In this document: positions 1 to 5,993 of the stretch, in pieces
Position numbering within the stretch: position 1 is the first letter of the stretch
How the letters are laid out: every line of letters begins with the position of its first letter
Source of the DNA: a virus
Virus record (IMG/VR): IMGVR_UViG_3300034071_000260
Location: 1 to 36,144 of that record
Length of the DNA: 36,144 nt
Direction: 5' to 3' (one strand)
Program-made: the position numbers and the translations under genes
The notes under the pieces: generated by a model
Told to the model about the DNA's origin: nothing
The model's database searches: none
Seen by the model: the letters and a program-made list of their open reading frames with translations, nothing else

Positions 1-127
1 AATCTTATATGCACTTTCTTTCCATCAACTAAGATTGTCACTTCTTTTACGTTTTTGTAATCATCCATTCAATAGATCCAGTTGTTTATTTAGCAGTTCT
101 ACCTCACTCATGCCAACAGACTGCTCA
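1..127. repeat. Terminal direct repeat, left copy
   Basis: These 127 bases are identical to 36018-36144. An odd-numbered exact overlap of 127 is the signature of a k=127 de Bruijn assembly of a circular or circularly permuted molecule, so it is more likely an assembly overlap than a biological terminal repeat. It carries the start of the small gene given in full at 35915-36085 (codons from 68 leftward) and the end of the Ref-like gene. Confidence 0.95.
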
Positions 128-348
128 AATGCTCTAATACCTGCATGGATAGCAACGCCATGACCACCCAGCCTGTGATGTGTAGGACACAAGCCAATAG
201 CTTTAGACCAATGTGACTTCTGACCTTTGCCAGTTCCAGTCCTAATATGGTGTATTTCACATGGACTGTGACCATACCCAGCAAGCAAGCAAACAATACA
301 ACCGCTGTCAGCAATTTTAGCATAATGATTGCGTTCATCTTTAGTCAT
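61..348 (-). CDS. Ref-like HNH/zinc endonuclease (RecA-dependent nuclease family)
   Basis: The 95-residue protein has the Cys/His layout of the P1 Ref family. It shows C17-x2-C20, then EIHH at 31-34, then LC-x2-HH around 53-58 and further histidines at 63 and 68, followed by a short helix ending in LLNKQLDLL. P1 Ref is a RecA-dependent nuclease that cuts at RecA-made D-loops; Ref-like proteins are common in phage recombination modules. The protein has no long N-terminal arm, so it is the catalytic core only. Its start overlaps the end of the LuxR-type gene by 8 bases, and its stop overlaps the next gene (68 = 36085) across the genome junction, so it belongs to the leftward operon. Family call is from the motif pattern; the RecA dependence is inferred from the family. 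Confidence 0.75.
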   Translation of the reverse strand: MTKDERNHYAKIADSGCIVCLLAGYGHSPCEIHHIRTGTGKGQKSHWSKAIGLCPTHHRLGGHGVAIHAGIRAFEQSVGMSEVELLNKQLDLLNG

Positions 349-562
349 TCTCCAGCTCTCTTATTCTATTGATCAATGTCATAAACTCTTTAGCCATCAG
401 CTCAACTCTATTCTTAACGCCACGTTTTTTGTAGATGCTACTAAGATGACGTTTAATTTGTGACTCTGATATTTCGTATATGTTTGACAACTGTTCTACG
501 CTGTACCCAAACATAGCATTCTCATATATTGACTGCTCAGTTTTTGTTAGCTTGATTGCCAT
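341..562 (-). CDS. Solo LuxR/GerE-type helix-turn-helix protein
   Basis: The 73-residue protein is almost nothing but a GerE-type DNA-binding domain: an opening LTKTEQSIYENAMFGYS like the LuxR LTxRE helix, then the turn and recognition helix ISESQIKRHLSSIYKKRGVK, then an NRVELM helix (compare NRVEAV in LuxR proteins). No receiver or ligand-binding domain is fused, which suggests a phage transcription factor acting as a simple DNA-binding dimer or an anti-regulator. The ribosome binding site AGGA lies 6 bases before the ATG. It sits between two unknown small genes in the leftward operon and overlaps both. The domain is well supported; the regulated promoter is unknown. Confidence 0.7.
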   Translation of the reverse strand: MAIKLTKTEQSIYENAMFGYSVEQLSNIYEISESQIKRHLSSIYKKRGVKNRVELMAKEFMTLINRIRELEND

Positions 563-734
563 GTAATATCCTATTGATCTCTGCTCTGCTCTCAGCTACC
601 GTTCTTACTTTAACCTTATCTATCGTTCCATCATCATTGATAACGCCATGATAAGACTGTTCGCCATTAGTAGCTCTAAAAATTCCAGTAAATCCTGCTG
701 CAGCTAAATTCTTAATAAACTCGTTTACCGACAT
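537..734 (-). CDS. Small protein of unknown function
   Basis: The 65-residue protein is preceded by GGGAAGAG just before the ATG and overlaps its neighbours on both sides (by 23 bases upstream and 26 bases downstream), which supports translation within the leftward operon. The N-terminal half reads like a small alpha/beta fold (an amphipathic helix FIKNLAAAGF then a strand turn GIFRATNGEQSYHG), and the C-terminus is polar. It resembles small accessory proteins seen in many phages, but no family is recognised. Confidence 0.55.
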   Translation of the reverse strand: MSVNEFIKNLAAAGFTGIFRATNGEQSYHGVINDDGTIDKVKVRTVAESRAEINRILHGNQANKN

Positions 735-906
735 TTACTCTTCCCATCCTCAAGTCTGAATGAAACTTATCGCCATCATACTTAAAGCATATAAGATAAA
801 GATGTGGCGCTCTTCTGTTATCTGCACAGTTCTTAATATAACGAGCTGGCTCTGAAACAATCTGCCTCATGCGATCAATGTTAAATACTGCGTGTATATT
901 TTCCAT
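712..906 (-). CDS. Small protein of unknown function
   Basis: The 64-residue, mildly basic protein has an ATG preceded by GGAGAAAGAAGC, a good ribosome binding site. Its start lies inside the end of the upstream 51-residue membrane protein (26-base overlap) and its end overlaps the next gene by 23 bases. The core LYLICFKYDGDKFHSDLR suggests a beta strand pair. No motif or family is recognised. Confidence 0.5.
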   Translation of the reverse strand: MENIHAVFNIDRMRQIVSEPARYIKNCADNRRAPHLYLICFKYDGDKFHSDLRMGRVNVGKRVY

Positions 907-1036
907 GCTTCTTTCTCCACATTGCAGTTTTGCTTGGTCTATGTCTTAGTGCAATGGCTAACAGCAACCCTGTCGCAACACCTAACGCGAATGCAGGCGA
1001 GTAGCACAGCATGTAATCTTTAACTGTTATTAGCAT
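881..1036 (-). CDS. Single-span small membrane protein
   Basis: This 51-residue gene is short enough to be missed by standard length cut-offs. The ATG follows GGAG at 6-8 bases and overlaps the stop of the upstream gene as TAATG. The protein has a hydrophobic segment from about residue 11 to 31 (SPAFALGVATGLLLAIAL) followed by a very basic tail (RHRPSK...WRKKHGK), so the tail should face the cytoplasm. It may be a small membrane effector; no family is recognised. Confidence 0.5.
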   Translation of the reverse strand: MLITVKDYMLCYSPAFALGVATGLLLAIALRHRPSKTAMWRKKHGKYTRSI

Positions 1037-1176
1037 TACGTTCTCCACTTATCTCGTCTCTTCATCCATCTAGCTAAAGCGCGAGTTCCCTTTGTGTTTC
1101 TTGATCTGATAACACGCATGCGCCCAGATAAGAATACATGCTTTGTAGGATGTTTGAAAGGTCTAAATACAATCAT
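1036..1176 (-). CDS. Basic 46-residue protein
   Basis: The product is strongly basic and Arg-rich (RMRVIRSRN, RALARWMKRRDKWR), which suggests nucleic-acid binding or simply a charged small phage protein. The start is joined to the upstream gene by an ATGA overlap and the stop is joined to the downstream gene by TAATG. No strong ribosome binding site is seen, so translation is probably coupled. Function unknown. Confidence 0.45.
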   Translation of the reverse strand: MIVFRPFKHPTKHVFLSGRMRVIRSRNTKGTRALARWMKRRDKWRT

Positions 1177-1316
1177 CTGCTGCCAACCATCACATGAACT
1201 TCATTGTCTTTAGAGTATGTCACAGTGCAGCCTCTATCCTTTGTAACCATAACTGCTGTATATGTGCCAGTAATAAAGCTAAATGCACAGCATAATAGAA
1301 TTAGTTTAAGCTCCAT
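1173..1316 (-). CDS. Small membrane-anchored or exported protein
   Basis: The 47-residue product begins MELKLILLCCAFSF, a hydrophobic segment of about 20 residues, then a polar tail with Cys33 and a short strand pattern (CTVTYSKDNEVHVMVG). It may be a signal-anchored periplasmic peptide; the Cys pair CC at 9-10 is not in a clear lipobox. AAAGGA lies just before the ATG, and the end overlaps the next gene as ATGA. No family recognised. Confidence 0.45.
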   Translation of the reverse strand: MELKLILLCCAFSFITGTYTAVMVTKDRGCTVTYSKDNEVHVMVGSR

Positions 1317-1533
1317 GATTCTTTTCCTTTAATGCTTGTTCAATTTGACTTAAAGTTTCAGCATCTACCCAGCTTGTAAAATAAATAAATTCTTCTTCCG
1401 TTAATCCTTGCCACGCTGGTTGTTCTAGTGCTTCTTTGCAAGCGTTTAATGTAACAATTTCATGGCTTTCTAAATCATCTCTATTATTAAAACAAATAAT
1501 AGCCATTTCTAATGCTGCATCTTTTTTACTCAT
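1306..1533 (-). CDS. Small acidic protein of unknown function
   Basis: The 75-residue protein is acidic and predicted mostly helical, with an ACKEALEQPAWQGLTEEE stretch. Related EQPAWQGLTEEE-type sequences recur in short phage proteins as a local motif without known role. The start overlaps the upstream stop as ATGA, and its own stop lies 11 bases inside the next gene. Function unknown; membership in the leftward operon is clear. Confidence 0.55.
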   Translation of the reverse strand: MSKKDAALEMAIICFNNRDDLESHEIVTLNACKEALEQPAWQGLTEEEFIYFTSWVDAETLSQIEQALKEKNHGA

Positions 1534-1667
1534 AGCAACGCTTCTCCGAATTTATCTAGCATCTCATCAAAAGTCAGCTTAGGCTCAACAACCTCAACTG
1601 TACCTTCTGCAGGATAGTCAAAGTATCTAACAGGCTGACCTTCATCGTCTAGCAGTACATATTTCAT
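1530..1667 (-). CDS. 45-residue acidic protein
   Basis: The product begins MKYVLLDDEGQPVRYFDYP and ends in an acidic helix. The ATG overlaps the stop of the upstream gene as ATGA, and its own stop overlaps the next start in the same way, which is the pattern of this operon. No recognisable domain. It is too short for most length filters but its position makes it likely real. Confidence 0.5.
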   Translation of the reverse strand: MKYVLLDDEGQPVRYFDYPAEGTVEVVEPKLTFDEMLDKFGEALL

Positions 1668-1852
1668 TTTAGTAGTTTTCTGCATTGCTCTTTAACTTGT
1701 TGCGGATAGTCCACACTGATCTCTGCTAGTCTGCAGTCATATGCAATTGTATTACGTTGTTTAGCTGGTGCATAAAAGCATATTGAAATAAATACTGCAA
1801 CGCCTAGTATTAACCAAGCTACAATCCAAAACTTTGCACATGATTCGCACAT
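1664..1852 (-). CDS. Small single-span membrane protein
   Basis: The protein has one membrane segment (WIVAWLILGVAVFISICF) preceded by a CESC pair and followed by a polar tail of about 30 residues with two more cysteines. I chose the ATG at 1852 because it forms TGATG with the NinB-like stop and has GGAG six bases upstream. An in-frame ATG at 1864 would add four residues but has no well-spaced ribosome binding site. The external Cys pattern hints at disulfides, but no family is recognised. Confidence 0.5.
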   Translation of the reverse strand: MCESCAKFWIVAWLILGVAVFISICFYAPAKQRNTIAYDCRLAEISVDYPQQVKEQCRKLLK

Positions 1853-2220
1853 CACCAACTCCATCCTAAGTTACTTGCCCATGCTTGTATCTTCTCTTGA
1901 TACTCGCCCATATCCTTAACCGATAGTTTAGTCGTACTCTGGACTTTTGTCACCTTTTCTCTGCCGATATTCTTTTCAATCAGCAAGAACTTATATCCCA
2001 TCAGGTCATGCATCTCTTCTGCCGTATAGCCCAGATAATTACCTACGCTGCCATATAGCTCCCATAATCTAGCATTCTGTTCTACGCTACGATCAGAAGA
2101 GCGCTCCTTGATCAGCACCTGCCAATTCCCCTCTGGATAACTCTCTAGCAGATCCTTTAACTTTGCTATCAGCACTGGTAAGTTTTGCGCTGTGATATTG
2201 AATGGCTTGTGCTTTAACAT
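1852..2220 (-). CDS. ninB: NinB/Orf-like recombination protein
   Basis: The 122-residue protein follows the lambda NinB (Orf) pattern: an N-terminal strand region, then the signature SSDRSVEQNARLWELYG (compare K-x-R-S-x2-QN-x2-W in NinB) and a C-terminal region with LGYTAEEMHDLMGYKFL and a Trp-rich end. Lambda Orf is a recombination mediator that binds SSB and single-stranded DNA and can replace RecFOR. The phage also has its own SSB and annealing protein, so the genes probably work in one pathway. A GGGGAGAG ribosome binding site precedes the ATG. It overlaps the end of another reading frame (2093-2398) by 128 bases. Confidence 0.8.
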   Translation of the reverse strand: MLKHKPFNITAQNLPVLIAKLKDLLESYPEGNWQVLIKERSSDRSVEQNARLWELYGSVGNYLGYTAEEMHDLMGYKFLLIEKNIGREKVTKVQSTTKLSVKDMGEYQEKIQAWASNLGWSW

Positions 2221-2398
2221 GCTTTAAACTCTCTCCCCGATATATGATCTTAGCGCTGTTATAAGGCAGCTCCCATAGCTCATAAATATCTTTATCATAA
2301 ACTGTTGATTTACTTATAGAATATCCAACTGACTGTGTTGCATTAATACGATTGCCAGTTGACTCCATATAATAGCTATTCTTTTGTGTCCAGATCAC
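2093..2398 (-). CDS. Unknown protein overlapping the NinB-like gene
   Basis: The 101-residue frame overlaps the NinB-like gene by 128 bases, which is long for this compact genome. The non-overlapping N-terminal 59 residues look like a real protein with a beta-rich core (DIYELWELPYNSAKIIYRG) and a short helix. The overlapping tail is of low confidence because NinB constrains the same DNA. The start is ATG (MIWTQKNSYY) and lies within the end of the upstream ribbon-helix-helix-like gene. Function unknown. Confidence 0.5.
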   Translation of the reverse strand: MIWTQKNSYYMESTGNRINATQSVGYSISKSTVYDKDIYELWELPYNSAKIIYRGESLKHVKAQAIQYHSAKLTSADSKVKGSARELSRGELAGADQGALF

Positions 2399-2555
2399 TC
2401 TGATTCTTCTCCCACATAAGCGTATCTAAGATTACGTTAAGCCACTGAGTACCTCCCAAGAACTTAAACATCTCTAAGCGATCAGGGCGCAGTCTTAATG
2501 ACGTTGTTTTAGCTCGCATATGTTCTGGGTATGCCTTCCTACCTTTTTTATTCAT
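2376..2555 (-). CDS. Small ribbon-helix-helix-like protein
   Basis: This 59-residue gene is short but has an excellent AGAGG site 6 bases before ATG. The middle reads TTSLRLRPDRLEMFKFLGGT then WLNVILDTL, like the strand-helix-helix of RHH (Arc/MetJ/BrnA-type) proteins, in which a strand of alternating polar residues inserts in the DNA groove. It could be a transcriptional repressor of an early operon. The resemblance is by pattern only and the basic N-terminus fits DNA binding. It overlaps both neighbours by a few bases. Confidence 0.5.
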   Translation of the reverse strand: MNKKGRKAYPEHMRAKTTSLRLRPDRLEMFKFLGGTQWLNVILDTLMWEKNQSDLDTKE

Positions 2556-3087
2556 TGGTTGCCTCTTCTAAAATATATTTCTTTGTGTAATAGTTTTTAA
2601 ATACATCGTTATATAACTCTTCATAAGTCAAAGAGTTTTTGTCTCTCTTAAACTCAATGGTAAACATATATCGATCACCCTCAAAATTAATAACGCTATG
2701 AGGTATCTGTGGATTAAATAGGTAATAACGATTAAGTTTGTATTGCATTGGGCATATGTCCTTAACCAAACTCTCTTCTTGGTCAGAGAACATTAAAAAG
2801 CTGTTTTTATGTGCCACCAGCATATTTATTGATACGCCACGATTTGTATCTGTATGCCAGTCATATTGACTAAATGGCTTTATCTTTAAGATTCCACCAA
2901 TGAACTCATACTTATCAGCAAGCCAGCTTAAAAATGGATCTTCAGTTAATACCTGCTCTGATACTGGCTTGGCATCAAATTCGTGGTACTTAATCCAAAC
3001 AGTATTGTCATTAATAATTGAATTAATATCATCAATAATTTTTGATTCAGCATCGACTTCTGCCATTAATAAATCTGTGCCATTCAT
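2548..3087 (-). CDS. 2OG-Fe(II) oxygenase-like protein
   Basis: The 179-residue protein has the double-stranded beta-helix signature of 2-oxoglutarate and Fe(II) dependent hydroxylases: WHTD at residues 77-80 gives the H78-x-D80 pair, the distal histidine is H130 in PQIPHSV, and R139 in GDRYMFTIEF would hold 2-oxoglutarate. This layout matches small aspartyl/prolyl-type hydroxylases common in aquatic phages. The substrate is unknown: a nucleobase, a protein residue or a small molecule are all possible. It starts with GGAGAAGATA then ATG, overlapping the upstream stop as TAATG, within the leftward early operon. Confidence 0.7.
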   Translation of the reverse strand: MNGTDLLMAEVDAESKIIDDINSIINDNTVWIKYHEFDAKPVSEQVLTEDPFLSWLADKYEFIGGILKIKPFSQYDWHTDTNRGVSINMLVAHKNSFLMFSDQEESLVKDICPMQYKLNRYYLFNPQIPHSVINFEGDRYMFTIEFKRDKNSLTYEELYNDVFKNYYTKKYILEEATNE

Positions 3088-3341
3088 TATCTTCTCCGTT
3101 CTTTTACTTCAAATACCCGCTCATGTAGCAAATCAAAGTTATAGTTACTCTCGATCTGCGGTAATAATACTTGTTGGTTAACAACAAATACGTTGACAGG
3201 AAGCTGCTGCGGTTTTATCAGCGTGTTGTACGTTTCAATTAACGTATTGCTATTATCACATACAATATCATTATTTGCAACACGACAATGTGCATTAGCT
3301 GCAGTTGACACTAAAAGTGTTAAATAAATTATGTACTTCAT
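3087..3341 (-). CDS. Small secreted (periplasmic) protein
   Basis: The 84-residue product has a clear Sec signal peptide: MKYIIYLTLLVSTAANA with an ANA-H cleavage site, so a mature protein of about 67 residues would be released to the periplasm. Two cysteines (CRV and VCD, residues about 19 and 28) could form a disulfide. Phages export few proteins, and candidates include superinfection exclusion or lysis-timing factors, but nothing specific is recognised. It starts within the stop of the replication gene (ATGA). Confidence 0.6.
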   Translation of the reverse strand: MKYIIYLTLLVSTAANAHCRVANNDIVCDNSNTLIETYNTLIKPQQLPVNVFVVNQQVLLPQIESNYNFDLLHERVFEVKERRR

Positions 3342-4117
3342 AGCGATGCCTTCTTCTTGTCAATTAAAGCAAGTATCTCGAACCTAGACTTACCAGACGT
3401 ATGTACGCCTAGCTGTGCTGCGATCTTCATGATCTGTGTGTCATCATTACGCCATCCGAATGACTCTTTGATCTTAGGCTCTTCTGGTTTAATCCAGTCT
3501 GCTTTAAATCCTACCCACCCACGCTCACAACAAATCTTAATTGCCTGCTCTGTGGATAAGTTTGCAGCCTTAGCTTCTCTCTCTATTCCCTCGAATGCAG
3601 TCTTCGTTAAGTCACCAGCCTTTTTAGCCTTCCTAACTTTTAGATAATCCGATAACAATTCTGAAGGAATTGGTGGTATATATTCTATTCTTTTCTTATC
3701 TAATCTTATCTTATCTGGCATGACATAGTCATGACGGTGACATGACGCACTCTCATCTGATTGTTTTTGTTTAACATTTTGAATTAATGCCCTCATCTGT
3801 GGGTTACTTGTAGCAGAAGTCATCAATCGTTTAGCAACCTTCAAGCATGTCACTGATCCGTTGTTGTCTTCAAACAATCCTAGCTTTACAAACTTACGCA
3901 TCATCTCTTCAACCTTCTGGGGTGTTGATCCAGTGTTACGCGCAATAATTCGAGCGTCATGCTTTAGCTCAAAGGTTATGTTGTCCTGCGATATGCGCCC
4001 AACGATAAGCTCTAGGCAGTACCAGTACAGACCATAACCCTCAAGTCCATAGTCAAGTAGCACCTCTTGCAGCTTCTCATCTAGATTCGCATTGGAATCA
4101 TGTTTAAACCAATCCAT
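3338..4117 (-). CDS. Replication protein, DUF4373/DnaD-like
   Basis: The N-terminal 100 residues begin MDWFKHDSNANLDEKLQEV and continue with a GLEGYGLYWYCLELI helix and a wHTH-like segment, the DUF4373 (Lin1244/Lin1753-type) pattern of phage replisome organisers. A variable middle and a C-terminal stretch ending LIDKKKASL follow, with IEREAKAANLSTEQAIKICCERGWVGFKADWI resembling the C-terminal DnaD/replication-protein helix. Such proteins recruit host helicase to an origin. With no phage polymerase or helicase seen, it is the main replication candidate. The gene follows a 54-residue gene by a TAATG overlap under the strong leftward promoter at 4313-4340. Confidence 0.65.
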   Translation of the reverse strand: MDWFKHDSNANLDEKLQEVLLDYGLEGYGLYWYCLELIVGRISQDNITFELKHDARIIARNTGSTPQKVEEMMRKFVKLGLFEDNNGSVTCLKVAKRLMTSATSNPQMRALIQNVKQKQSDESASCHRHDYVMPDKIRLDKKRIEYIPPIPSELLSDYLKVRKAKKAGDLTKTAFEGIEREAKAANLSTEQAIKICCERGWVGFKADWIKPEEPKIKESFGWRNDDTQIMKIAAQLGVHTSGKSRFEILALIDKKKASL

Positions 4118-4281
4118 TACTCTTCTCCTTTGTAAACCTTTGCACCCATAGCGATACCAATATCAATGGCTTGCTGCTTTGTATCCCACTCTGTTACTTC
4201 TCCACCACATGGAGCTTTAGATTGATTAACTCTCAATAACCATGAACCATTCTCTTGCTGTTCTATATGCGCCCACATCAT
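4117..4281 (-). CDS. Small DUF2188-like protein
   Basis: The 54-residue product reads like a short beta-beta-alpha protein: a strand with GSWLLRVNQ, then a Gly-Glu turn, then DTKQQAIDIGIAMGAK. This matches the DUF2188 pattern (W-x-V, then TKxxAIxxAxxLA). The function of that family is unknown. I chose the first of two adjacent ATG codons because GGAG lies six bases before it. It is the first gene of the leftward transcript from the promoter at 4313-4340. Confidence 0.5.
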   Translation of the reverse strand: MMWAHIEQQENGSWLLRVNQSKAPCGGEVTEWDTKQQAIDIGIAMGAKVYKGEE

Positions 4282-4312
4282 TTTCTTCTCCGATTGCGTT
4301 GTTGATGTAGTG

Positions 4313-4340
4313 ATTATACATACCTATTTATTAAATGCAA
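4313..4340 (-). promoter_or_regulatory. Leftward early promoter, sigma70-like
   Basis: On the minus strand TTGCAT (4340-4335) is followed after 16 bases by a perfect TATAAT (4318-4313), then CACTACATC. It lies just downstream of the DUF1064 gene's stop and 32 bases before the start of the 54-residue gene. TTGCA, the 16-base spacing and the TATARTYACTAC stretch match the rightward promoter at 9017-9044, so these promoters likely use the same host polymerase form. Confidence 0.75.
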
Positions 4341-4345
4341 CACAT

Positions 4346-4684
4346 TTATGTAAGTTTTATATCAATATTGTAAATTTGTTTCATTAGCCTATACTTAATC
4401 TTAAAGATGTCTGTAATCATCCCCTTTACATCTTCAACAATTTCTTTATTATTTACCGTGTCTATATATACAAAGTCTGCCACATACTTAATAGCACGTT
4501 CGGTCTTACCATTGATTACCAGTTTAGGTATCAGCTCGTACGAAACTTGCAGCCTAAGATCCTTAATTAATCCACCTTTTTCGTACAGTTTTAGCTGAGA
4601 ATAACGCACAGATTCTTTGCGCGAATGGAACTTAATGCCATCTAACTCCGTGATTTTATTATTGTATTTATTTTTCTTATACAT
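4346..4684 (-). CDS. DUF1064 family nuclease-like protein
   Basis: The 112-residue protein follows the DUF1064 pattern almost throughout: DGIKFHSRKES with E24, then SYELIPKLVINGKTERAIKY, then VADFVYID with D70, and VEDVKG with D85-V-K87. This D-x13/14-(E/D)xK arrangement is the PD-(D/E)xK nuclease core, and DUF1064 proteins are grouped with phage endonuclease I-like Holliday-junction enzymes. Likely role: processing branched or replicating phage DNA. It is the first leftward gene, just before the divergent promoter region; the predicted leader has no good ribosome binding site. Confidence 0.7.
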   Translation of the reverse strand: MYKKNKYNNKITELDGIKFHSRKESVRYSQLKLYEKGGLIKDLRLQVSYELIPKLVINGKTERAIKYVADFVYIDTVNNKEIVEDVKGMITDIFKIKYRLMKQIYNIDIKLT

Positions 4685-4708
4685 ATTTGCCTGCCAATTT
4701 AAATAATT

Positions 4709-4737
4709 GTTAAAATTCTGGTAAATAATTGTTGCAA
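4709..4737 (-). promoter_or_regulatory. Leftward promoter of the DUF1064 gene
   Basis: TTGCAA (4737-4732) is self-complementary, so the same six bases serve as the -35 of this leftward promoter and of the rightward one. Seventeen bases further left is TTTAAC (4714-4709), a four-of-six match to TATAAT. The start site would leave a short AT-rich leader before ATG at 4684. This is weaker than the rightward partner. Confidence 0.4.
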
Positions 4738-4759
4738 TACTTTTTTATAAGAGTATAGT
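4732..4759 (+). promoter_or_regulatory. Rightward early promoter
   Basis: TTGCAA (4732-4737), a 16-base spacer and TATAGT (4754-4759) precede the rightward block. The stretch ATAAGAGTATAGTTA is identical in the promoter at 9017-9044. A GGAG ribosome site and ATG follow at 4798. Confidence 0.7.
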
Positions 4760-4797
4760 TATACCTAACGCAACACATATTAACACAGGAGAACGAG

Positions 4798-4971
4798 ATG
4801 GCATATGCAGATTTAACACCAGCAGAACAACAAGAGATCAAAGATTACTGGGATTTGTATTACGCACTAGGCGCTTTGTTAAGAGAAGAAGAATTATACG
4901 GTTTAGATCAAGATGACAAATTAAAACTTGCAGATATGATTACAGAGATGAAGGAGAGATTTGATGAGTAA
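4798..4971 (+). CDS. Small acidic helical protein
   Basis: The 57-residue product begins MAYADLTPAEQQEIKDYWDL and is rich in Glu and Asp. It is predicted wholly helical, and no domain is recognised. CAGGAGAACGAG provides a good ribosome site. It is the first gene of the rightward operon and overlaps the next gene by 8 bases. Position suggests an immediate-early host-takeover protein, but that is inference. Confidence 0.55.
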   Translation: MAYADLTPAEQQEIKDYWDLYYALGALLREEELYGLDQDDKLKLADMITEMKERFDE

Positions 4972-5056
4972 CATTGACTGGGCAAAAGTAGCAGAATTAC
5001 TTAAACAACTTAACGAAGAACTTAAAGAAGATAACGACAAGGCGGAGGCAAAGTAA
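4964..5056 (+). CDS. 30-residue helical peptide
   Basis: A short product starting MSNIDWAKVAELLKQLNEE, followed by acidic and lysine residues, is preceded by AAGGAGAG five bases before ATG and ends in a stop that overlaps the next start (TAATG). The ribosome site and coupling on both sides argue it is translated. Function unknown. Confidence 0.4.
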   Translation: MSNIDWAKVAELLKQLNEELKEDNDKAEAK

Positions 5057-5151
5057 TGGAAAACTTATTGATCTTTGTAGTTGGATTAATTATTTTTATT
5101 GCTTTATTACTTGTAGGCGAGTTACTTGCAAAATTTTTTGATTGGAAATAA
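5056..5151 (+). CDS. 31-residue single-span membrane peptide
   Basis: The product is essentially one transmembrane helix (LLIFVVGLIIFIALLLVGEL) with a short C-terminal tail. GGAGG lies just upstream and the start forms TAATG with the previous stop. Candidate roles include membrane targeting or inhibition of a host membrane protein; nothing specific can be said. Confidence 0.45.
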   Translation: MENLLIFVVGLIIFIALLLVGELLAKFFDWK

Positions 5152-5152
5152 T

Positions 5153-5374
5153 ATGTGCGAACAACAATACCAAGCAGAATTTGATCTAGAGCGTTTCATT
5201 GATTCTATTAATTGGGATGCAATGGAAGACAAATACAGCGATCAGTTTTGGGATCATATGTTAAGCAATGAACCTAAAGCGCATAATGAAGAGTGGATGC
5301 TAGAAAACTTTGGTGACAACTTTACAGAATGGGTTGTAGAAAACTTTGACAATAAAGATATTATTTTTAACTAG
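5153..5374 (+). CDS. Acidic small protein of unknown function
   Basis: The 73-residue protein is strongly acidic and Trp/Phe/Asn rich (SINWDAMEDKYSDQFWDHML, then ENFGDNFTEWVVENF), similar in style to DNA-mimic or other host-binding phage proteins, though no match is claimed. I chose the ATG at 5153, directly after the previous stop, over an upstream in-frame alternative start at 5126 that would overlap the membrane peptide gene. Confidence 0.5.
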   Translation: MCEQQYQAEFDLERFIDSINWDAMEDKYSDQFWDHMLSNEPKAHNEEWMLENFGDNFTEWVVENFDNKDIIFN

Positions 5375-5382
5375 GAGAAGAG

Positions 5383-5991
5383 ATGAGTAACTTTAAAGAA
5401 CTAAGCAAAATCAACGTAAACCAGCATACAGAAAAGAAAAACGGTTTAACGTATCTATCATGGGCATGGGCAGTAGATCAGTTATTACAAAATGATCCAG
5501 AAGCAACATGGCATTACAATGAGCCAGCTAAGTTTGGTGATACGCTAATGGTGTTTTGTACAGTATTTGCATTTGGTAAAACAATGACTGCACAGTTGCC
5601 AGTCCTTGACTTTCGTAACAAGGCAATCCCTAACCCAGATGCAATGGCAGTAAACACTGCAATGCAGCGCTGCCTAGCTAAAGCAATTGCACTACATGGT
5701 ATTGGTTTATACATCTATGCTGGTGAAGATTTGCCAGAAGAAGACAAGGTTCAAGCGCCACAAAAAGTTACACCACTAGCAGGAGCAATGGAGAGTTTAG
5801 ATGAAGAATCACAACAGTTTGTTAGAGATCTTGCAATTGATATTATTGGTGATGTTGTTGGTGGACACATGGAAGATGCTCACGGGAAGACATCATCGCT
5901 ACTCAGCGAAGAGAAGATTGCTTTATGGAGCTTACTGGACAGCAAGACACGCAGCTCACTTAAAAAATATGCTGAAACATTGAAAGGATAA
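5383..5991 (+). CDS. Rad52-like single-strand annealing protein (DUF1071/Sak)
   Basis: The 202-residue protein carries the DUF1071 signature: NGLTYLSWAWAVDQLLQNDP near residues 20-40, a FGDTLMVFCTVFAFGKTMTAQLPVLD strand region, and NTAMQRCLAKAIALHGIGLYIYAGEDLPEE near 90-120. DUF1071 belongs to the Rad52-like single-strand annealing proteins (Sak type) that anneal complementary DNA at recombination ends. An acidic C-terminal arm follows (from about residue 125), perhaps an SSB-contact tail. AGGAGAAGAG precedes ATG. It lies near the SSB and in the same genome as NinB, Ref and a DUF1064 nuclease. Confidence 0.8.
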   Translation: MSNFKELSKINVNQHTEKKNGLTYLSWAWAVDQLLQNDPEATWHYNEPAKFGDTLMVFCTVFAFGKTMTAQLPVLDFRNKAIPNPDAMAVNTAMQRCLAKAIALHGIGLYIYAGEDLPEEDKVQAPQKVTPLAGAMESLDEESQQFVRDLAIDIIGDVVGGHMEDAHGKTSSLLSEEKIALWSLLDSKTRSSLKKYAETLKG

Positions 5992-5993
5992 TC

